A DNA stretch of 64,000 nt, from assembly GCA_963932465.1 (NCBI GenBank), contig OZ010786.1, positions 599,901,038 to 599,965,037 of the forward strand. The letters run 5' to 3'. Below the pieces are notes generated by a model. That model was not told the DNA's origin. It worked only from the letters and a program-made list of their open reading frames with translations, and ran no database searches. This document shows, in pieces, positions 56,066 through 64,000 of this stretch; the first letter of the stretch is position 1, and every line of letters begins with the position of its first letter. Position numbers and translations under genes: made by a program. Source of the stretch: Maratus speciosus (Eukaryota > Arthropoda > Arachnida > Araneae > Salticidae).

Positions 56066-56116
56066 ACGTACATACATACATACGTACGTACGTACATACA
56101 TACATACATACATACA
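56066..56116. repeat. TACG/TACA microsatellite closing the minisatellite
   Basis: ACGTACATACATACATACGT and following TACATACA units directly abut the last degenerate unit (..AAGAGTTATCGCGTT). A tetranucleotide run next to a tandem array again recalls the HINE plan, with TAYR instead of GTCY. Confidence 0.85.
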
Positions 56117-56580
56117 GAACGGGCGGGCACATTAGCTCTCAGGCTTTGATAGCCTGTGAGCAAAAAAGGAAATTTAATAATAAAGTAAATAACTGCATTA
56201 GAAATGTTCTTATTGCTTGAAAAACATTTTAATGTAAAAAAGTAGTTATTAATCTCTTTAAAAAAATATTCAGTCCTGTATTATGTAAGCAAATATGAAC
56301 ATTTTAAAAAATATACTAAATCAGTCTTATCCATAAACTTCAAAACAGGCATAAAAAAAAAAAAACCGTTTTATTCCAATGCTTAAATATCAGGTTTTAT
56401 TGTTTAGCGCCAAAAATTACGTGTATCAAAAACGTAGAAAATGTTTTTATAATAGAAGGAAATTTAATAACTGATGCAGAATATCTATAATTAAATTTTT
56501 TTATATTACTCAGTCTCGAAATTTTAAAATCATAACCCGTAGAAAAATGTTTACATACAATTTAAAAAAAAAATAATATA
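56117..56580. other. AT-rich spacer, nothing recognised
   Basis: CTCTCAGGCTTTGATAGCCTGTGAG at 56136-56160 is a clean hairpin (CTCAGGCT / AGCCTGTGAG) just after the microsatellite, a possible 3' hairpin of the same element. Otherwise AT-rich. Confidence 0.4.
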
Positions 56581-57330
56581 CAGTAAACCTCCCTAAAGCG
56601 ACCACGTACCGTTCCAATAAAAATTGGTCGCTCCGAGAGGTGGGCTCTTAATGGAGGTCATGTTTAAATCTATATTTTAATTGTTGAAAAACGGTAACAA
56701 TGTTACTAAAATTTATTTTTCACATTAGGAAAAAATATAAAAATTTAACTATCAAAATAAAAGTTAATTACATAAGTTAATTACTGCAGAGTTTTAAAAA
56801 TGAATACATTGAGCTTTGCTTTAATTTTACAGTTTTATATTTTATAATTTTTATTTCCAAGTCCTTTCGAAGTTCAGTAAATAAATGTATTTTCTTGTGG
56901 ACGGGAACAAATAATGACGATTTCATTACTTTATCTATTTCTTTGAGAGTTACTTTATCTATTTCTTTCCGAGAGAACAGGGCAGAGCAGTTTATTGGCC
57001 GTCATTCTTAATTTGTCATCAGAGTTAAATTCATTGCCTAAAAAGGCACAAAGGGGTTTAAACACTTAAAAGTTACCGGGATTTAAAAAAAAAATCTAAA
57101 CTTAGTTTAGAAGTTTGATGAATAATGCACTCTCCGGAATTATTTTTTTAATAAAACCTTCTTCAAGCGACCAGGAAAAAACGGAATTGATTTCATTTTC
57201 TTCAAAGAAATCGGTCTATCATGGAGGGCGTTCAACTGGGATGGTCTGTGAATGGAGGTAAAATTAGTATTGAGCCTATGGGAATAAATATCGTTCCATG
57301 AAAAAATGGTTGTTCAGGGAGGTTTCACTG
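56581..57330. mobile_element. TA-type pogo-like MITE, AAACCTCC family, copy C
   Basis: CAGTAAACCTCCCTAAAGCG left and AGGGAGGTTTCACTG right, with TA on both sides (56579-56580, 57331-57332). Same internal order as 23530-24284. 750 bp. Confidence 0.78.
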
Positions 57331-57694
57331 TACCAACCTTTTCGTAATATCATAAACATCAAATATCACATTTAACTCCGAAACAATAATAAATACTCTT
57401 AACTGTATATAATCCGAAATCAGTAATAAACAAAAAAAAAAAAAAATCTCATGTAACAGTAAATTAATGTTTTCCTACCAATTGAAAATATCCAGATACT
57501 ATCTTCTCTTATGAGTCAGTCACCCTTTCAAACGAAAGAGATAAAACTTCTTTGTTTTGATCGTTGGTAAAAGAGATATAATTTTCAACACATCATTGAA
57601 AGGGAAGAATAAAATATTTACACACATTTTTTTTAATTCACATTTACCGAACTAATGAAGTTTTGATTATTTTTTTGCTAAGCATTGTGCGTAT

Positions 57695-58385
57695 TAGAGG
57701 TCTGCACGGGCCGAAATTTCCAAGCCCGGGCTCGGCCCGACTCATACAAAAAAATTCGTCCCAGCCCGTAGAAAAAAAATTGGCCCGGCCTGGTAAAAAA
57801 CTTAAAAGTCCGGCCCAAGTGAATTTCAACAAAACATTGATTTTTTATTTTTTTTTGCAGTGTTAAAAATCTGAAAAATGCTATACAGTAAGACGGAATT
57901 GCATAGAAAAAAAATGCGTTATAGACAAGTTCCCTTCTTAGCGAGTGTAAATGTATTATACATTCTTTTCTTATGTATTAGTATATTAATCATGCATGGA
58001 TCACAACACGTTAGTGAGTTTAAAAGTGGATTCCGTCATACGAAGGTTCTTTTTCACACGTTTTACTATGTTTTAATTTAGCTATATTTTAATAAGCGCA
58101 GAAATCTAGTGTTCTTTAAAAAGAATAAGTTTTAATGTTTAAGTATAGAATAATGGCAATTTAAAAATGTAGGCATTTTTTTGCAAAAATTTTTGGGCCA
58201 GACCTAATTTTACTGACTTTTGAATAGACCAGGCCACGCTGAGACAATGATTTTCAGACGGGCTGGGTCAAAATTAGGACTGAAAATTTTGGGCCGTGAA
58301 GACTCGGAATGAATCAGTCCCAGCTTTGTACAGAAAAAATAAGTTAAGCCCGGCCCGAGCCCGAGCCGGCCCGCGCAGATCTCTA
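57695..58385. mobile_element. hAT-type MITE, GC-rich termini, copy 2 (691 bp)
   Basis: Ends TAGAGGTCTGCACGGGCC and GGCCCGCGCAGATCTCTA are flanked by a perfect 8-bp duplication GTGCGTAT (57687-57694, 58386-58393). It is shorter than copy 1 through internal deletion, and the shared interior is in opposite orientation. It lies about 0.9 kb upstream of the terminal FGF-like exon. Confidence 0.88.
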
Positions 58386-58726
58386 GTGCGTATTCAATTG
58401 TTAAAAGAATTATATTTCAAACCGCTACATGAAGAAATATAACAGACAATCACTTTTGAACACTAACGATCAATCTTTTTCTATACAACATACAACTATT
58501 CAGCTAATAATCTTAACATTCCACATATCTACACGGATAAATGATTAAAATTAAATAAGACTTACCTTTATTTTATGTATTCCATAAAGAAAAATTTTAA
58601 TGATATCCTAATCTGTTAATCCTAAGATGGCGGACAAAAAAGTGATCATTTTTCTTATCTTTTAAGGGTGTCGTCGCCTTGTTGCTCTGATTGGTTAATA
58701 AGCAATGCATACGCAAGTCTCTCTTT

Positions 58727-58877
58727 CCGGAGTGAGACATTTCACTCCTTTCTAGAGAGTGGAAAATTCCACTCTTTAAGGAGTTTATTTTTATAAAATT
58801 CACTCCAAAAAGAATAAAAATGCCTGTCACTCTTTCAAAGAGTGAACTTTTCACTCTTCCCAATTTTAGAGTGTAAG
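58727..58877. repeat. GAGTG/CACTC inverted-pentamer cluster 2
   Basis: CCGGAGTGAGACATTTCACTCC, AGAGTGGAAAATTCCACTCT, AAAGAGTGAACTTTTCACTC and terminal TTTTAGAGTGTAA. It is about 430 bp upstream of the terminal exon and of the same design as cluster 1. Confidence 0.68.
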
Positions 58878-59313
58878 GAATTCGCATACATTACCATATA
58901 TGAGACATTCTCACATAATTTTAACTTTCAGGAATAAAAATCTGGTGAAATTAAATTTAATAAAATAACCTTTTAAACTTATAGAAGAATGTCTTAATGA
59001 TCCAAAATAAAGAAAAAATGGTCAGCAGCGATGATTTTTAATAATATTTTATTTAACTGAAGAACAAAGTTAAACTTACGTGTTTGATTTTCCTTACCTT
59101 CCTCTTGACTTTTTATTTTCTTCTAAATTTTTACTTATAATGAATTTGCATAGTACCCATAGAACATTTAAATAAGAAATAATAACAATGTAGTATTTAT
59201 AGAACAAAATTTTGGTATAACATTGTCTTAAAGGCTGAAATTTAGCAGTTTATATTATTTTATGCTGAATTATTTTATTTTATTATTATTTACCTGTAAC
59301 ACACATGTTTCAG

Positions 59314-59471
59314 ACGTGTTAATTTATTATATATACCTACCAGAGTTCCCCCCAAAAAATTGTTATTTAAAATCTTTTACTGAGAATTTCATGATTGCAA
59401 ACAGGTATAAGAGTAGGGACGGTAATATAGGGTCATTGTTTGGAAAGAAACCGTTACTAAGATTTTATTAA
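59314..59471 (+). CDS. FGF-like secreted growth factor, terminal coding exon
   Basis: C-terminal exon with an acceptor TGTTTCAG at 59306-59313, phase 1 entry, and a TAA stop at 59469-59471. Reading VLIYYIYLPEFPPKNCYLKS then FTENFMIANRYKSRDG and NIGSLFGKKPLLRFY, it follows the spacing of FGF C-termini: E..NNY, then ..W-[YF]-[MV]-[AG]...R.G, then GS...(Q/K)(K/R)..(H/L)F. With the shifted donor of the middle exon, the distance from IAK to this NCY is 19 residues, equal to that in FGF8 as I recall it. The usual D/E-C-x-F-x-E signature is not conserved: its Cys and first Glu are replaced. This exon is less certain than the other two because of its divergence and the frame problem. The total product would be 146 residues, short for an FGF. 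Confidence 0.6.
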
Positions 59472-59479
59472 AACATTCT

Positions 59480-59485
59480 AATAAA
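59480..59485 (+). terminator. Polyadenylation signal candidate AATAAA
   Basis: AATAAA begins 9 bases after the TAA of the terminal FGF-like exon. Its placement suits a very short 3' UTR, but such hexamers are common in sequence this AT-rich. Confidence 0.3.
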
Positions 59486-59499
59486 ACAGGTTATTTACT

Positions 59500-59940
59500 T
59501 TATTCATGAATATTTTGAGGGTCTCAATATTTAAAAATTTTTAAAACGATGATTTATAACAAAATACATGTGAGCCATCTCCGATAATCTTAACTTTCAT
59601 GAATACGAAACATGTGAACTTCGACTTAATTTTTCTTTTTTTTACTTCCAGTTTCAAACTTTCATGTTCTTGTTGCTATAATTATAAAATGTTCTTATTC
59701 AGCATTAATATTTAATACCGTACTATCCCAGTGAGACCATTTCCATCCATTTAATTTTGAAATAGAACAGGCATGGTAAGGAAGGAACAGTAAGGAAGTA
59801 AGGGACGGTAAGGAAAATTACCACCTATTTTTTTTTTTTTTTTAAATATATATATATCTCCGTCTCCAGTGAAAATGTGATGTAATTTGAAGTTCTCATA
59901 AATGTCTAAATACTTATTGAAATTACATAAAAATCTGTAA
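59500..59940. other. Sequence after the terminal exon
   Basis: AT-rich; a T run followed by AAATATATATATAT lies at 59829-59858. No further exon was seen. If transcription extends past the early AATAAA, this would be 3' UTR. Confidence 0.3.
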
Positions 59941-60833
59941 TAACAAAACCTGTGTAAGTTGACCACTTTCGGTGCCGCACTTCAGTTGTCAACTTATAAA
60001 GGGTGATGATAAATTTACTTTTTTTTAAAGTAATATTCATACCATATCATTTTTTTCCCACAAAAATTTTATTTATTGACAGGCTTTAAAATAATATTGT
60101 ATTACCATGCATATTTCTAACACCTTATAAAAGAAAAGATTAACTACAAGAGTGAATTAATAGTTTTGTATCAATTTTAAAATCAGTTAGTATTACTAAT
60201 ATTTATTTTTAAAAGAAACAGTCAATCAATATACAGCCAATTAGTGATTCTTCAAACTATACTAGTTATTACACATAATTTATAAAAAAAAAAAAACATT
60301 AAAAAAATATATTTCTGCTTACCAAGTAGCACCTGGGGTTGTTGAAAGAAGGGAAGGAATGATAAGATAACGGGAAATAGAAGAAAGAAATCTAGAATCA
60401 AAGAATGGAGGAGGAGGGTTGAAAAGCCAAATCCACAAGAGCAACAATGTAAGAATAGATAAGCCTTGAAATTTTTACCTACACCTATCACTTCTAAAAG
60501 CCTTTCCCAGGCTAAGAACTATTTCACCCTTTTAGAAATTCTAGTTAAAAAGAAAAGAAAAAAAAAAAAAAAAAAACAGAAAATTTCGTGGAAAATTACT
60601 TTTTTATTTTATTCATGATTTGTTAGCTTTTCGGATGGTCAAGTTATAAAGGGTTTTGATGGGCATTTTATAATAGTTCTAGTCAAATTTGTATAATTTC
60701 AGTGGTCAAGACACAAGATAGGCAGATGGTCAAGTTACAAAGGGTTTGTCTTATAGTTTTGTATGGGATAAATTTGGCTCCTGACAACAGAGGTCAACAT
60801 AGGCAGGTGGTCAACTTTACAGGTTTTACTGTA
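59941..60833. mobile_element. Pogo-like MITE, AAGTTGACCAC family
   Basis: The left end AACAAAACCTGTGTAAGTTG and the right end AACTTTACAGGTTTTACTG are imperfect inverted repeats followed by TA. GGTCAACTT / AAGTTGACC words recur on both sides (59956, 60712, 60790, 60812). The terminal base at the left is eroded. Non-coding; an A run at about 60555-60576. Confidence 0.6.
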
Positions 60834-62820
60834 TATTTAAGCAATATTTAAGACTTTATAAAATGTAAAATTAAACACTTATTATACATAATAAAAATAC
60901 TGTTCAGTTAATACTACAATTTTTTTAAAACTTGGTATGTCATAATCCGCACGATAACTTGACTTAAAATAGATATGTAAACATAAAAATTATGTTAAAA
61001 TGAGCCCTAACCTATGTTTTATAGAATGAATTAATATTATTGAGATAAGTAAATATTTTATTATTTTTTAATCATTAATGAATTTCTTTTTCATTTTTCA
61101 AATTCAATTGATTTTTTAAAATAGTTCCTGTCAAAGAATTTATATATCATTAATTCAATTCTTTCTATAAAGTATAGTTTAAAGTTCATTTTAACATAAG
61201 TTTCATGTTGATATATTTTTTCTAAGTTAAGTTATCATGCGCATTGAGACATATACCATATGCAATATTAATTGAACTGTATTTTTTATAATATTATATT
61301 GTAAGTGTTTATTTCTGCATTTTCACAAAGCCTTAAATATGACTTAAATGCATTACTAAGTTTTGTGTAATTTCAATAAGTATTTAAAAAGTTATGAGAG
61401 CTCGAAACCAGACCACTTTTGAACTGGCAACGGAGATTTTAAACTCCTTTAGTCAAAGTGATAGCCACAATGTTCATTGATTTTTAGCAACAGTTATTTA
61501 CATTGAACTAAATATTTATTTATTTATTTATTTACCTCTAAAAGTGCAGGAATAAATCTTGGGGGCGGTAAGACTACCAATAAAGCCACAATGCTTGAAA
61601 TTGATATTTAAATACTAATTTAAATTTGCAGTAAATTTCCTGCCAAAGAATTACAGCCATTTTTTGTCTAGCATACTTCTGCATGGTTCTGTCACTGCAT
61701 CTGGTGGGATTTTCTGCACAATTTTAGCAAGAGGGACGGTAAGGAATCTAAAATCCAGGGACAGAATTAAAAAAATAATAATAACCGTTAAAATGTGTGC
61801 TGGTTAATTTTTTGCTACATAGTAGTTATATAAAACAATAGTCCCAGTTTCGGGAGAAAAAAATTACGTCGAATTACTTTTATTGAAATAATTGTATGCA
61901 GACAGCTCCAAACTTAAAAATCAGCATCAGGGACACGGGACGGTAAGGAATTTCGTGGTACATTTTGATCCCCACAACATCGTCCAAAACTTATTTATCT
62001 CGTTATAAGATTGTTATACAATCATGCAATTGCATATTTTCCAATGTTAGAAATAAAAAAAATCTCAAGAATATGTACTAAAATAAAAATTATTATTCAG
62101 AGATTTAAAAGTCAAAATTGTGTGAGAATGCCTCATATAGATAATAATTTCTTTAGAGATAGTAGCGTATTTTTGACTTATTATGTGTATATTGCTTAAA
62201 ATATTTAAATTGTTCATTTAAACATCTCATTCCATTTAATAATAATAATTTAAAAAAAAAAAGCCTCTCAACAATATTCCGATAATGTTGGAAAGTATTT
62301 TATCATCTACGTCTGATGCGTGATTTTTCGTTCTTATTTTTAAATTCATGACATTAATTCTTAAATTTGCCGCCTTTCTAAATCTACCGCCCTAGGCCAG
62401 GATATTTGTTGGTAAGTCTACTACTGCTGCGAAAAGAAGGTTAATTTACCTTTATCTTGGTATTATTTCAGTTTAACTGCACATTGTCAAACAGTGCGTT
62501 TGAACTTACCGGTAGAATAAGTTCGTCGGAAAACAATAGCATAAAATGAATAATTAATATGCTTACATACTAAATTACAGACGCGATTTGAGTAGCAGAA
62601 CGTTTCACCATGCATATCGAGTTAGAATTTGGAATAGAGCCAGATGATCAACGACTATGCAAAAGCGTATACACGCAAAACACGAAAGATGAAACCTTGA
62701 TATATTTCAAACTTTTTATTTTGAAAAAAAGAAGGGAGGCTTCAAGATATTAAATAATATTTATGTAGAATAAATGTACACTCACTTTGTAGAATAAATG
62801 CACACTTTGGGTCGGTTTGT
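60834..62820. other. AT-rich sequence, nothing coding recognised
   Basis: GGGACGGTAAGGAA phrases recur (61732, 61938, also 59801 and 59415), a small dispersed word repeat. TTATTTATTTATTTATTTA is at about 61516-61534. 62260-62335 is a family B end fragment (GATAATGTTGGAAAGTATTT). No exon was recognised. Confidence 0.35.
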
Positions 62821-62825
62821 CTAGA

Positions 62826-63000
62826 GCAGTGGTTCCCAACGTTGGGCGTACGCCCCACAGGGGGGGGCAATATCACTTTTCAGGGGGCCAATTTTAGATT
62901 TCTTATTAACAAGTTTACGGTCATTTTTTTTTCTAATGAAAAATCTCGTCTTTGTCTAAAAATAGAAATAATAGATGAAAAAATTAAAAATAACTGAATA
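62826..63000. mobile_element. Truncated hAT-like terminus
   Basis: CAGTGGTTCCCAACGTTGGG followed by GGGGGGGGCAATATCAC and AGGGGGCCAATTTT is a hAT-type 5' end related to 33490. No matching 3' end was found before the window ends. Confidence 0.45.
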
Positions 63001-64000
63001 AAAATTTATTTTCGAACCGATCCCACTTAAAAGCTCAAAAATACACTGACACCGGAATAATTATGTGAATTTGTTTTTGATAATATGACATATTATTATC
63101 ATTAAAAAATGATTAAAAAATCCTTTTAATTTTCCTGGTTCTAATATTATTTTAGTAAATTACACCTCTTTTTTTACTATTTACACTGAAAAAAATGAAG
63201 TACTCAAAAGTTAGTACATCGACTCATATCGAATTGAGTATGTTTGGATCAAAAATGAACCTATCTTTTCTCAATTTTGATCCATCGCATGTTATCAAAC
63301 ACAAACAAAGCGATAATTGTGTACCCTGTAATGGTTTATTCCATTTATGGCGGCATAAAAGATGTTTATTAATGTAAATATTAAACTATGCATATTATTT
63401 TAAAATAAATTAAAAGTCTTTGCAAATAATGCTCTTGTCATAAAAATATTCGATTTGGGTATCTTGCTAATAATCTTACTATTTTTCTTAATAAATAATC
63501 AATTAAACTTTTCCTGTTAATAATTGTATTTTATGTGAGTGGAATACAATGGCTGGTATTTGATTGGTTATATCAATTTTTGTCTTAATGATATTTTGTA
63601 ATAAAATAATTGGAAGTTTTTGCGGAAATTTGCTATAATGGTCACAAGGGTAACAATGGACGTTCACGGATATACAAAATATTTAGCCCAGTCCACCAGA
63701 AAAAACGATTTTTTAATTATTATTTATTTAGTTACCATCGTATAAAAGTTTTTTACTTAAAAATCTCTATAACAAGCCACATATTTCTCATTTTATTTGA
63801 AATTACTCCTTAAAACTAATAATAATAATAAAAAATTAAATTAATATCAGTAAAGCATTTAAGTCAGTAATATTTCAAATTGCCTTCTTCAGTGTTAGAC
63901 CTAAACAAATTCTATAAAACAAAAACCCAAACCTTAAAAAAATGCTCAGTCATTCAACCGTTTTAAAAGGAAAACGGTTAAATAATCGCAAATTAACTTT
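63001..64000. other. AT-rich sequence to window end, nothing recognised
   Basis: GACACCGGAATAATTATGTG at 63048 is a lone fragment of the TTAA MITE core. The frames at 63195-63377 and 63610-63813 show no recognised motif and no clear splice signals. Confidence 0.3.

Larger units (their letters stand above)
50392..59313 (+). other. Intron 2 of the FGF-like gene (about 8.9 kb)
   Basis: It runs from the tandem donor after the middle exon to the acceptor TGTTTCAG before 59314. The strong donor (50392) leaves phase 0 and the acceptor expects phase 1. So either the shifted GT at 50396 is used, or a small exon of 3n+1 bases lies inside. It contains a pogo-like MITE, GAGTG clusters, a HINE-like element, the 150-bp minisatellite and a hAT MITE. 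Confidence 0.55.

Noticed and set aside
63195..63813. Frames near the window end as further exons of the FGF-like gene
   Set aside because: The terminal exon already ends with a stop and a nearby polyadenylation signal; these frames show no motif or strong splice site.

Overview
This is a gene-poor, AT-rich eukaryotic window with long homopolymer runs, microsatellites and a dense, nested population of small transposons. The transposon types (Tc1/mariner, pogo-like, hAT and TTAA-flanked MITEs, DINE-1/HINE-like elements with GTCY microsatellites) and the very long introns suggest an arthropod, plausibly a chelicerate such as a spider. No marker fixes the taxon. There are no prokaryotic operons and no CRISPR array.

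The one credible host gene is on the + strand and spans almost the whole window. It is a divergent fibroblast growth factor (FGF8/17/18-like) in three coding exons: 2421-2595 (signal peptide and first beta-trefoil strands), 50288-50391 or 50395 (the 104-nt middle exon usual for FGF genes), and 59314-59471 (C-terminal trefoil part and stop, with AATAAA just after). Joined, they predict a secreted protein of about 146 residues. Introns 1 and 2 are about 47.7 kb and 8.9 kb and hold nearly everything else described. The middle exon has a CAGCAG tandem acceptor and a GTAAGT tandem donor. Only the weaker, 4-nt-shifted donor keeps frame directly into exon 3; otherwise a small unseen exon is needed.

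Layout: 1-2010, degenerate repeat array with GTCY-like tracts. 2361-2595, putative promoter, uORF and exon 1. 2640-13600, stacked MITEs (TTAA, hAT, TA and long inverted-repeat types). 13600-15340, a tandem duplication whose second copy received a HINE insertion, so the first is an empty site. 15970-16730 and 18456-19430, three foldback elements. 20340-26215, a possible Penelope/hammerhead-like segment, HINE copies and a hAT MITE nested in another. 26400-30056, inverted copies of an older repeat. 33973-35507, a Tc1-like DD34E transposon with a double-frameshifted transposase, inserted in a copy of that older repeat. 37202-38796, a 1.6-kb palindromic Tc1 derivative whose arms both carry a transposase N-terminus and whose centre is a TTAA MITE. 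39636-39706, a tRNA-like gene. 42604-43890, a HINE with six 173-bp monomers. 45289-45548, a tRNA-derived SINE. 46690-49970, repeats and MITEs. 51647-56115, GAGTG/CACTC clusters, a third HINE-like element and a ~150-bp minisatellite of about 14 units. 56581-60833, more MITEs around exon 3. The rest is AT-rich sequence in which no gene was recognised.
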